Both the position numbers and the translations under genes were made by a program. From Planctomycetota bacterium (GTDB lineage: Bacteria; Planctomycetota; Phycisphaerae; Sedimentisphaerales; Anaerobacaceae): a stretch of 5,202 bases of DNA. The stretch covers positions 250,678 to 255,879 of the forward strand of contig CP070830.1 of the NCBI GenBank assembly GCA_020344865.1, in the 5' to 3' direction. The notes below the pieces were generated by a model that made no database searches, was not told the origin of the DNA, and was given only the letters and a program-made list of their open reading frames with translations. Shown one piece after another: positions 1-5,202 of this stretch; position 1 is the stretch's first letter; every line of letters starts with the position of its first letter.

Positions 1-984
1 GACGGAATCAGCGCAGGCGCCTCAGCAAAACGATGGTCCGAAGATATCTATATCGCAAACTGCCTCGCCGAAAACAACCCCGGCGACCCCACCAACCTCA
101 CAAACCACAGCGGAAGCGGCATCGTCGTCGGACAGCTCACCAACGCCGTAATCGAATTCTGCGAGGCGTTCAACAACGGCTGGGATATGCCGAGAAGAGG
201 CAATGGGCCGGTCGGAATCTGGGCCTGGTGCGGCGATAAAATCACCATACAGTTCTGCGTCGCCCACGACAACAAAAGCCCCGGCCACGACGGCGGCGGC
301 TTCGACCTCGACGGAGGCCTTACTAATTGCATCCTGCAGTACAACCTCTCATACAACAACGAAGGCCCCGGCTATTTCCTCTGCCAGTATCCAACCGCGC
401 CGGTTTATAAAGACAACATCATCCGATACAATATCAGCCAGAACGACGGCACCAGAAACAACCGAATGAGCGGCATCGACATCTACGCCAGCGATGTTGG
501 AATGTCCGACTGCCAGATATACAACAACACAATATACAATAAAACCGGCGCTGCAATCGCCTTCGGCGGCCTCGACATACCGGGTATAGTTATTCGCAAC
601 AACATCTTCATGTTCGCCGGAGAGCTGATTGCAGGCGGCTCCAAAAGAGGGCGGTTCGAATACAACGTCTACTGGCCCGTCGATGACCGCGACCTTATCT
701 TCGACGGCCACAGAACCATCGAGGAATGGGCCGCCGCCACCGGACAGGAAAAAGTCGGCGACCGGATTGTCGGCAAGCTTATCGACCCCAGGCTCGTAAA
801 GCCGGGTCTGACAAAACTAACCGACCCGACAAAGCTTTCTAAGTTGCGAGAGTACAAGCTGCAAGCCGATTCACCCTGCATCGGCGCCGGCATCCCCATC
901 GAAAACAATGGCGCCCGCGACTTCTGGGGCAATAAAATCCCCGAAACTAAAAAACCCTCCATCGGAGCCTGCCAAAAACCATAA
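1..984 (+). CDS. Right-handed parallel beta-helix protein, C-terminal part (5' end outside window)
   Basis: The frame is open from base 1 to the TAA at 982-984 (327 residues), so the gene starts upstream of the window. The ATG at 187 is internal: convincing sequence of the same type (ENNPGDPTNLTN, SGSGIVVGQLTNAVIEFCEA) precedes it. The protein is a series of short Asn- and Gly-rich turns with alternating hydrophobic strands (ITIQFCVAHDNK, CILQYNLSYNNEG, NIIRYNISQNDG, CQIYNNTIYNKTG, IVIRNNIFMF), the stacked-coil pattern of pectate-lyase-like parallel beta-helices. The tail SPCIGAG...ARDFWGNKIP...PSIGACQ resembles the closing 'SPCIDAG...D.xGN...DIGA' element common after such helices. Family members are usually secreted and act on or bind polysaccharides; no catalytic residues can be assigned from this fragment, so lyase, hydrolase or pure binding roles remain open. 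The signal peptide, if any, is outside the window. The sulfatase-maturation gene follows on the same strand but appears to have its own promoter. Confidence 0.8.
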   Translation, partial: DGISAGASAKRWSEDIYIANCLAENNPGDPTNLTNHSGSGIVVGQLTNAVIEFCEAFNNGWDMPRRGNGPVGIWAWCGDKITIQFCVAHDNKSPGHDGGGFDLDGGLTNCILQYNLSYNNEGPGYFLCQYPTAPVYKDNIIRYNISQNDGTRNNRMSGIDIYASDVGMSDCQIYNNTIYNKTGAAIAFGGLDIPGIVIRNNIFMFAGELIAGGSKRGRFEYNVYWPVDDRDLIFDGHRTIEEWAAATGQEKVGDRIVGKLIDPRLVKPGLTKLTDPTKLSKLREYKLQADSPCIGAGIPIENNGARDFWGNKIPETKKPSIGACQKP

Positions 985-1024
985 AGAATATCATTACCAA
1001 ACAACGTAGATGCTAACTGGGGCA

Positions 1025-1059
1025 TGGAATAGCTGCAGAATAACTGCTATAATCATTCT
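1025..1059 (+). promoter_or_regulatory. Sigma-70-type promoter for the anSME gene, probably giving a leaderless mRNA
   Basis: A perfect TATAAT lies at 1048-1053, preceded by TGC (1045-1047), an extended -10 element. A weak -35 match, TGGAAT (1025-1030), sits 17 bases upstream. Only six bases separate the -10 box from the ATG at 1060, so the expected transcription start coincides with the start codon. No Shine-Dalgarno sequence is visible in the 20 bases before the ATG, which agrees with leaderless translation. A small inverted repeat (GCAG 1035-1038, CTGC 1044-1047) abuts the -10 box and is probably chance. Confidence 0.6.
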
Positions 1060-2205
1060 ATGCAGCCGTTTACGCTTCTTATAAAACCCTCCGGCTCCGA
1101 CTGCAATCTCGATTGCAAATACTGCTTCTACAAGCACCGCGCCCCCGAAATCGGCACCGGCAAGCAAAGAATGACCGACCGGGTCCTCGAAAAGCTCATC
1201 AAAGACTATATGAAATTAGCATTCCCCGTCTCCGGCTTCTCCTGGCAGGGGGGCGAACCTACATTAATGGGCCTGGATTTTTACAAAAGGGTGGTCGAGC
1301 TGCAGAAAAAATATGGTAGGGGGGGGCTGCAGGTCTCTAATGCTCTGCAGACCAATGCAGTCCTGCTCGACGACGAGTGGTGCCGATTCCTCCACGAAAA
1401 CAAATTCCTCGTCGGCATCAGCATCGACGGCCCCGAAAAATTCCACTACTACTACCGCAAGGACCACTCCGGCCGCGGAACCTTCGACAAGGTAATGACA
1501 GCCATCGAAAACTGCAAAAGACACAACGTCGAATTCAACACCCTCACCCTGCTAAACGCCAACAACGTCGACCACCCCGACGAGCTTTTCGACTTCTTCC
1601 TCGAAAACGACATAAGATACCTGCAGTTCATTACCTGCGTCGAGCGTGACCCCGCAACCGGCCGCATTGCCGATTTCTCCATCAAACCCCAGCAATACGG
1701 CCAATTCCTCTGCCGAATCTTCGACCGCTGGTACCAACACAGCCCCGACAAAATAAGCATCCGCGACTTCGACTCAATCCTCTCCTACTGCGTCGCCGGC
1801 AAGCACTCAATCTGCACCTTCGACAAGCAGTGCAGCACCTACATCGTCATCGAGCACACCGGTGATGCCTTCTGTTGCGACTTCTTCGTCGACCCGAAAT
1901 TCAAATTGGGCAGCATCTTTGAAACCCCCATAGAAAAGCTCGCCGCCGGCGACATCAAACGCCAATTCGCCCGCGCCAAGCGGCAGCTTTGCGATAAGTG
2001 CCTCGTCTGCAACTGCCTCGCCGTCTGCCGGGGCGGCTGTATGAAAGACCGCGCCGCCGCATCCGGTACCGGCGACTGGAAACGCCAAAGCTACCTCTGC
2101 GAAGCCTACAAGCGATTCTTCAACCACGCTATGCCCAGATTCATGCAATTAGCCGCCAAAATAAACGCCGGCGAAACCTTCCGCACCCAACCCTCCCTAT
2201 TGTAA
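1060..2205 (+). CDS. Anaerobic sulfatase-maturating enzyme (radical SAM/SPASM formylglycine-generating enzyme)
   Basis: This cytoplasmic enzyme oxidises the active-site Cys or Ser of a sulfatase to C-alpha-formylglycine, using S-adenosylmethionine and iron-sulfur clusters. The start MQPFTLLIKPSGSDCNL aligns without gaps to the N-terminus I recall for the Clostridium perfringens anSME (about 370 residues; 381 here), which fixes the ATG at 1060. The radical SAM cluster ligands are C15, C19 and C22 (CNLDCKYC). WQGGEP (62-67) holds the SAM-contacting GGE motif, and SLQTN/SIDGP-type motifs follow (ALQTN, SIDGP). In the SPASM region C252, C258, C273, C314, C317, C323, C327 and C347 match the eight auxiliary-cluster cysteines, and D274 (CCDFF) matches the proposed catalytic base. 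C272, C311 and C319 are extra cysteines. The preceding promoter suggests expression independent of the beta-helix gene. No sulfatase lies in the window. The C-terminal 15 or so residues extend past the family core. An 8-G run at 1319-1326 lies inside the gene. Confidence 0.95.
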   Translation: MQPFTLLIKPSGSDCNLDCKYCFYKHRAPEIGTGKQRMTDRVLEKLIKDYMKLAFPVSGFSWQGGEPTLMGLDFYKRVVELQKKYGRGGLQVSNALQTNAVLLDDEWCRFLHENKFLVGISIDGPEKFHYYYRKDHSGRGTFDKVMTAIENCKRHNVEFNTLTLLNANNVDHPDELFDFFLENDIRYLQFITCVERDPATGRIADFSIKPQQYGQFLCRIFDRWYQHSPDKISIRDFDSILSYCVAGKHSICTFDKQCSTYIVIEHTGDAFCCDFFVDPKFKLGSIFETPIEKLAAGDIKRQFARAKRQLCDKCLVCNCLAVCRGGCMKDRAAASGTGDWKRQSYLCEAYKRFFNHAMPRFMQLAAKINAGETFRTQPSLL

Positions 2206-2234
2206 TCTCCCCCTTTTCACGTCACCCCAAAACC
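2206..2234. other. Short convergent intergenic gap without a visible terminator
   Basis: The anSME gene and the minus-strand prepilin gene end tail to tail, 29 bases apart. The gap is pyrimidine-rich on the plus strand (CTCCCCCTTTTC, then CACCCCAAAACC) and shows no GC-rich inverted repeat followed by a T run on either strand. Termination on both sides may therefore be factor-dependent or lie inside the opposing gene. Confidence 0.5.
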
Positions 2235-3170
2235 TCAATAAAGGGCGTTCTCAGGCACATAAAACTGCCCCGGCCCCAGCTCCTCCGGATACGCTGCACT
2301 CCCATCATCGGTCTTCGATACCTTCATCGCCACCGCGTCCGCTAACCGATAACGCTCAACGTGACCGTCCGTATACCCCGCATGCAGTTCCACCTGCCGC
2401 ACGTCCTGGCTCACATCTCCCGTCCCGACCCGCCGCGACCAGAAAGCCGACGACACCGCCGTCCCCGGTGTAATACGCGCGCCCCTCATCTTCTCACAAC
2501 TGCCGTACGCTTCGCTCGTATTATATATCAGCTTATTTCGCCAGTGCCCGTAGCCGAAGTAATCACTCACCAGCAGTCTGCTTTCCTCCTGTCCCCTCGA
2601 CATGTCCGCCGGCCCCTTCAATCGACCCCGGTCCACCCCCAGCAGGCCGACATAATTCCAATAAAAGCAGTACGTCCCCATAACCGGGTCGTGCTCCGGA
2701 GCAGTCTCCGGATTGTCCCACTCATCGCCCGCGTCCCACGCCTGCTGAAGGTATTCGTACTTTCGCGGCGCGTTCGGACAAAACATAACGCTCGCATCCG
2801 TGATATAGCTCCGCAGGTACGCGCTCATCGAGCGCGGCATCTGCGGGTCCCGCCGCCGATAGCTCGTCAGCATCGTCGGCTCCTGCCAGTTCCATCGCTC
2901 AGTACTTCCCACCGTAGCCACAGACTGCGGGTATTTACCGTTGTTGTCCGATGCAAAGCCCGTTACGCCGAACACTATCTGCCGCTGATTATTCATCGTC
3001 TGCATCGCACGAGCGTTGCGCCTGCCATTATTCAGAGCCGGCACCAGAATCGCTATCACCACCGCTATTATGGCCGCCACCACCAATAGCTCAATCAGAC
3101 TAAAACCCCTTTGCCCCTTATCCCCCAAATCACATTTAACTCTTAATTCCATCATTCGCTTAATCGCCAC
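2235..3170 (-). CDS. Prepilin-type N-terminal cleavage/methylation domain protein (type II secretion/pseudopilin-like)
   Basis: The protein has 311 residues. A basic leader is followed by a canonical prepilin peptidase site: G22 with cleavage before F23 (GFSLIELLVV), and the conserved Glu at mature position 5 (E27). A hydrophobic helix runs about 25-46 and ends in PALNNGRR. Such proteins are inserted in the inner membrane, cleaved and N-methylated by prepilin peptidase, and may be assembled into pseudopili. The globular part has the family landmarks F-A-S-D-N-N-G-K-Y (72-80), MFCPNAP (129-135) and a closing HAGYTDGHVERY (263-274). Here His and Asp-Gly are four residues apart rather than nine. 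The start is GTG at 3170, chosen because AAGGAAGGAA lies nine or so bases upstream; the ATGs at 3155 and 3152 have no ribosome-binding site. It is last in the minus-strand cluster, 81 bases after the previous gene. The substrate or role of this planctomycete-type pilin family is not established. Confidence 0.9.
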   Translation of the reverse strand: MAIKRMMELRVKCDLGDKGQRGFSLIELLVVAAIIAVVIAILVPALNNGRRNARAMQTMNNQRQIVFGVTGFASDNNGKYPQSVATVGSTERWNWQEPTMLTSYRRRDPQMPRSMSAYLRSYITDASVMFCPNAPRKYEYLQQAWDAGDEWDNPETAPEHDPVMGTYCFYWNYVGLLGVDRGRLKGPADMSRGQEESRLLVSDYFGYGHWRNKLIYNTSEAYGSCEKMRGARITPGTAVSSAFWSRRVGTGDVSQDVRQVELHAGYTDGHVERYRLADAVAMKVSKTDDGSAAYPEELGPGQFYVPENALY

Positions 3171-3251
3171 TACTATAATTCCTTCCTTTGACTATTCAAC
3201 ACTAATTGCCGACGCGCGGCTTTTCGCCCAACCTTTTCACCTGCCGTACCC
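3171..3251. other. 81-base spacer between the third pseudopilin-like gene and the prepilin gene
   Basis: This is the longest gap in the minus-strand cluster. It contains the ribosome-binding site described for the prepilin gene and a 4-bp inverted repeat GCCG/CGGC (3208-3211 and 3217-3220). That repeat is followed by TTTT only on the plus strand, the wrong orientation to terminate the cluster. A weak internal promoter is possible (TTGAAT 3199-3194, TATAGT 3177-3172) but unconvincing. Read-through from the upstream gene is the simpler reading. Confidence 0.4.
3179..3188 (-). promoter_or_regulatory. Ribosome-binding site deciding the GTG start of the prepilin gene
   Basis: On the minus strand AAGGAAGGAA precedes the GTG at 3170, with the last GGA nine bases before it. 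It favours the GTG over the ATG codons at 3155 and 3152, which would be 24 or more bases away. The GTG start gives a 22-residue leader before the cleavage site, and the ATG would give 17, so protein sequence alone does not decide. Confidence 0.55.
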
Positions 3252-4094
3252 TCAGTAGTCTTCAAACTCCTGCATCCACTCCGGCCAGTCACAGGGCATC
3301 ACACCACCACCTCTTGTCCAGGGGCCGTCCGTGACGTATATTCGATGCCACTTTAGGGTCCACAATTCCTTAATCCCGACTTTCCTAGCAGAGCCATCTA
3401 AAAAGACCCAGTTTACAAAACCGCTATGCCGGTTAATACAGACACGTCCCATCTGCGAGGTATCCATCCACGGCTGGCCATCATACTCCGGAGGTTCATC
3501 ACTGTGATTTGGCCAGCAATCGAGAAACTGGTGACCGCCAAACAGAGGTACGTCACCTGCCCCGTCGACATTCGGCGTCCGCCAATATACATCCTGCCCA
3601 TACCAAACGTTCAGGCCCTCTTCAATATTACTCACCCAGGCATTCATCCCGTAACTGCCGTAATCGCATCCTACGACCCAATCCCACGCGTTTGAGGGCT
3701 GGCCGCATTCGCCGCTAAAAATCCCCCAGCCTACAAACGTACCCCCACCGCCGTATTGACTGTAGCCCAGCGCAGTACCGGGTATCGATGCCTCCGGACA
3801 GCAGCGGAGGTTGTGATTGTTACCATAGTATGGGCGCAAGGCCTCCATCCAGTAACGCTCATGCCTCGGCCCTTGAGCCCCGTAGTTTGTCCAGCCTTCC
3901 ATAAAATAGCCCCCGTTGTCCTCTGCGAACATATGAAACGCAGGGCCCCACTGCCGAAGGTTCGATAGACACACCGCTTCCTTCGCTCGCCTTCTACCGC
4001 TGCTCCCGACAGCCCCGAGCGTCGCCAATAGAAAAACCACACATGCGACACTTACTACAACATCTTTTCTGCTAATGGCCGTCCTTGTGCTCAT
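3252..4094 (-). CDS. Pseudopilin-like H-X9-DG protein with non-canonical prepilin site (paralog A)
   Basis: The protein has 280 residues. The N-terminus is SRKDVVVSVACVVFLLATLG (8-27), one membrane helix, followed by SGRRRAKEAVCLSNLRQWG. Anchored on GRR, it aligns without gaps to the classical prepilin encoded downstream: I7-S8-R9-K10-D11 falls on F-S-L-I-E, and the Gly before the cleavage site becomes Ala6. Canonical peptidase cleavage is therefore doubtful and the protein may stay membrane-anchored. The periplasmic part carries family landmarks: FAEDNGGYF (56-64), RCCPEA (97-102), GSYGMNAWVSN (146-156), WRTPNV (171-176), DEPPEYDG (199-206) and H223-X9-D233-G234, the prepilin-processing-associated H-X9-DG signature. 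It is notably Trp-rich (17 of 280). Start: ATG 4094, with GAGGT seven bases upstream. It follows its paralog by 28 bases, implying co-transcription. Function unknown; a surface or glycan-contact role is inference. Confidence 0.87.
   Translation of the reverse strand: MSTRTAISRKDVVVSVACVVFLLATLGAVGSSGRRRAKEAVCLSNLRQWGPAFHMFAEDNGGYFMEGWTNYGAQGPRHERYWMEALRPYYGNNHNLRCCPEASIPGTALGYSQYGGGGTFVGWGIFSGECGQPSNAWDWVVGCDYGSYGMNAWVSNIEEGLNVWYGQDVYWRTPNVDGAGDVPLFGGHQFLDCWPNHSDEPPEYDGQPWMDTSQMGRVCINRHSGFVNWVFLDGSARKVGIKELWTLKWHRIYVTDGPWTRGGGVMPCDWPEWMQEFEDY
3941..4037. repeat. Direct repeat copy 1 (5' coding region of paralog A)
   Basis: This 97-base block aligns without gaps to 4770-4866 with nine mismatches by eye. 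It includes an identical 25-base stretch (3941-3965 = 4770-4794) and an identical 26-base stretch (4012-4037 = 4841-4866). It encodes the membrane helix end, the GRRRAKEAVCLSNLRQWG segment and the first residues after it. Such conservation, including silent sites, points to a recent duplication or gene conversion. Confidence 0.85.
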
Positions 4095-4122
4095 AGTTAT
4101 TACCTCACACTAATACAATTTC

Positions 4123-4923
4123 TCAATAGTCTTCAAAATCCCGCATCCACTCCGGCCAATCATCAGGGTGCATTCCACCGCACGTGGTCCAGTCCCCGCA
4201 AGTGTTGTATTCACGATGCCATTTCAATGTCCATAACTGCTTGAGTCCTATCTTCCTTGCTGAGAAATCCAAGAACACGCTGTTGACATAGCCTGAGTGT
4301 CGGTTGATACAGAAGCGCCTAATTTCACTACCGGCCAGGTCCATTTCACCATCATACCTCGGGGGCTCATCAAGATGCTCCGGAAAGCCTCCGGCCCAAG
4401 CGCAATCCATCAGCAAGGGTATATTATTCGCACCTTTAACATTTGGAGTTCTCCAGTTTGCACCGGGAATTCGTTGAAGTTCTTCTGATTGATTAGCCGT
4501 CCATTCGTTTTTGCCATAGCTGCCCTCCGGTTCATAGTAGCGGTTCGGGTTGAGCAGGTCCATGCGTGGCCAAGCCCAGAACGCCGCATGAGGTTGCGAA
4601 GTAATTGATACCGTTGCCATGGGACAGAAGCGTAAGTTTCTATCGCGGTAGTACTCTTGCAGGGTTATGGGCCAGTGGTGGCCACCGGCATAGAAACCAT
4701 CTTCGCCAGCGGGGTGGGGCCAACCTGTATCGAAATAACCGTTGTTGTCCTGGAGAAATGCGTGGAAAACAGGGCCCCACTGCCGAAGGTTCGACAGACA
4801 CACCGCCTCTTTCGCCCGCCTTCTACCGCTGGTGCCAATCGCCCCGAGCGTCGCCAATAGAAAAACAACACAACCTAAAACCACAACAACGTCTTTCTTG
4901 CTGAATCTCGTTCTCGATTTCAT
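4123..4923 (-). CDS. Pseudopilin-like H-X9-D protein with non-canonical prepilin site (paralog B)
   Basis: The protein has 266 residues and is a close paralog of the next gene. The N-terminus RFSKKDVVVVLGCVVFLLAT (6-25) keeps the Phe-Ser of a prepilin site but replaces the preceding Gly by Arg, the next two hydrophobic residues by Lys-Lys, and the Glu by Asp. A single membrane helix covers about 11-30, then SGRRRAKEAVCLSNLRQWGP. Landmarks: DNNGYF (59-64), RFCPMA (98-103), GSYGKNEWTAN (134-144), WRTPNVKGA (157-165), DEPPRYDG (185-192), then H209-X9-D219 with Phe220 where family members have Gly. The ends (1-64 and about 203-266) are nearly identical to paralog A, while the middle is divergent and 14 residues shorter overall. 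Start: ATG 4923, with AGGGGA seven bases upstream, only 14 bases after the stop of the preceding gene. Thirteen Trp in 266. No function is recognised beyond the pilin-like family. Confidence 0.87.
   Translation of the reverse strand: MKSRTRFSKKDVVVVLGCVVFLLATLGAIGTSGRRRAKEAVCLSNLRQWGPVFHAFLQDNNGYFDTGWPHPAGEDGFYAGGHHWPITLQEYYRDRNLRFCPMATVSITSQPHAAFWAWPRMDLLNPNRYYEPEGSYGKNEWTANQSEELQRIPGANWRTPNVKGANNIPLLMDCAWAGGFPEHLDEPPRYDGEMDLAGSEIRRFCINRHSGYVNSVFLDFSARKIGLKQLWTLKWHREYNTCGDWTTCGGMHPDDWPEWMRDFEDY
4770..4866. repeat. Direct repeat copy 2 (5' coding region of paralog B)
   Basis: This block is the partner of 3941-4037, 829 bases away, with 88 of 97 positions identical. A second, shorter shared block lies at the 3' ends of the same two genes (3252-3290 and 4123-4161, 35 of 39 identical). 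The central parts do not show comparable similarity. Confidence 0.85.
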
Positions 4924-4937
4924 TTTATTTTCCCCTT

Positions 4938-5202
4938 TTACTCACACTGCGGAAACTTCGCCATCCAGCCATCACCGGCACTGTTGAATTCCTCCTCTGT
5001 CGGCGAGTGCTCAGGGTCGAGGTGGCGATGCCACTGCAGCTTCCACAGACACTTAAGCCCGACCTTCCGCGCAGAGCCATCTAAGAAAACGTTGTTGACA
5101 AACCCTTTATGCCGGTTGATACAGACCCGTACCATATGGCTGTAATCAGAATAAGGCAGCCACGGCTCACCATCGTACTCCGGCACCGCGTCGATGGCGT
5201 CC
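4938..5202 (-). CDS. Pseudopilin-like H-X9-DG protein, C-terminal fragment (paralog C; 5' end outside window)
   Basis: The reading frame is open from the right edge to the TAA at 4938-4940, giving 87 visible residues. The GTG at 5186 is not the real start: DAIDAVPEYDG reads through it and matches the DEPPEYDG block of paralog A. The fragment contains RVCINRHKGFVNNVFLDGSA, a perfect H-X9-DG signature, followed by RKVGLKCLWKLQWHR, collinear with the C-termini of A and B. The last 25 or so residues differ: the WPEWM..FEDY ending of A and B is replaced by a Glu-rich stretch and GDGWMAKFPQCE. The gene ends 14 bases before paralog B, so the three are probably one operon. Its N-terminus and cleavage site cannot be judged here. 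Confidence 0.85.
   Translation of the reverse strand, partial: DAIDAVPEYDGEPWLPYSDYSHMVRVCINRHKGFVNNVFLDGSARKVGLKCLWKLQWHRHLDPEHSPTEEEFNSAGDGWMAKFPQCE

Noticed and set aside
187..189. ATG at 187 as the start of the beta-helix gene
   Set aside because: The frame is open and beta-helix-like from base 1, so this is an internal Met in a gene that begins before the window.
349..711. Minus-strand open frame within the beta-helix gene
   Set aside because: It is Val/Ala-rich and low in complexity, antisense to a convincing beta-helix coding sequence, and has no ribosome-binding site or family resemblance.
1010..1025. ATGC...GCAT short inverted repeat downstream of the beta-helix gene
   Set aside because: It has four base pairs, a long loop and no T run, so it is not credible as a terminator or operator.
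2361..3089. Long plus-strand open frame (242 codons) opposite the prepilin gene
   Set aside because: Its product is Arg-, His- and Pro-rich with no recognisable fold, and it lies entirely antisense to a gene with a clear prepilin motif and ribosome-binding site; it is a shadow frame.
3172..3199. Possible internal minus-strand promoter TTGAAT (3199-3194), 16-base spacer, TATAGT (3177-3172)
   Set aside because: It would start transcription around 3165, inside the first codons, and leave out the good ribosome-binding site at 3179-3188. The matches are imperfect and the spacer overlaps that site; it is viable only if the ATG at 3155 or 3152 is the true start.
3208..3224. GCCG/CGGC inverted repeat followed by TTTT, resembling a small terminator on the plus strand
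   Set aside because: The stem is only 4 bp, and no plus-strand gene ends nearby; on the minus strand, where the operon runs, no T run follows.
3792..3806. CCPEA in paralog A as a possible formylglycine (C-x-P-x-R) target of the nearby anSME
   Set aside because: The essential Arg is missing, and the equivalent site in paralog B is FCPMA, which lacks the C-x-P spacing. No C/S-x-P-x-R sulfatase motif was found in the window's proteins.

Overview
The window looks like chromosomal DNA from a Planctomycetota bacterium, most likely a Phycisphaerae/Sedimentisphaerales-type anaerobe. This is inferred from the combination of a right-handed beta-helix protein, an oxygen-sensitive sulfatase-maturating enzyme and a cluster of prepilin-like 'H-X9-DG' proteins, a family strongly expanded in that phylum. 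No rRNA, tRNA, CRISPR array or transposase is visible.

Layout. Bases 1-984 (+) are the 3' part of a secreted-type parallel beta-helix protein. After a 75-base gap holding a TATAAT promoter comes a complete anaerobic sulfatase-maturating enzyme gene (anSME, radical SAM/SPASM; 1060-2205, +). It ends 29 bases from the stop of a convergent minus-strand cluster that fills the rest of the window. In transcription order the cluster holds: a 5'-truncated pseudopilin-like gene (5202-4938), a second member (4923-4123), a third (4094-3252), and a classical prepilin with an intact GFSLIE cleavage site (3170-2235). Gaps of 14, 28 and 81 bases suggest one transcript, with its promoter beyond the right edge.

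How they may work together. anSME converts a Cys or Ser of a sulfatase to formylglycine, so its presence implies sulfated-glycan degradation encoded nearby or elsewhere. Beta-helix proteins often bind or cleave polysaccharides. The Trp-rich pseudopilin-like proteins could be cell-surface partners in the same glycan-using lifestyle, but that link is inference.

The most interesting points are: the tandem paralogs keep the pilin N-terminal architecture without gaps but have a corrupted type III signal peptide (FSKKD or ISRKD where the neighbour has FSLIE); they have nearly identical ends around a divergent middle; and the anSME transcript appears to be leaderless.
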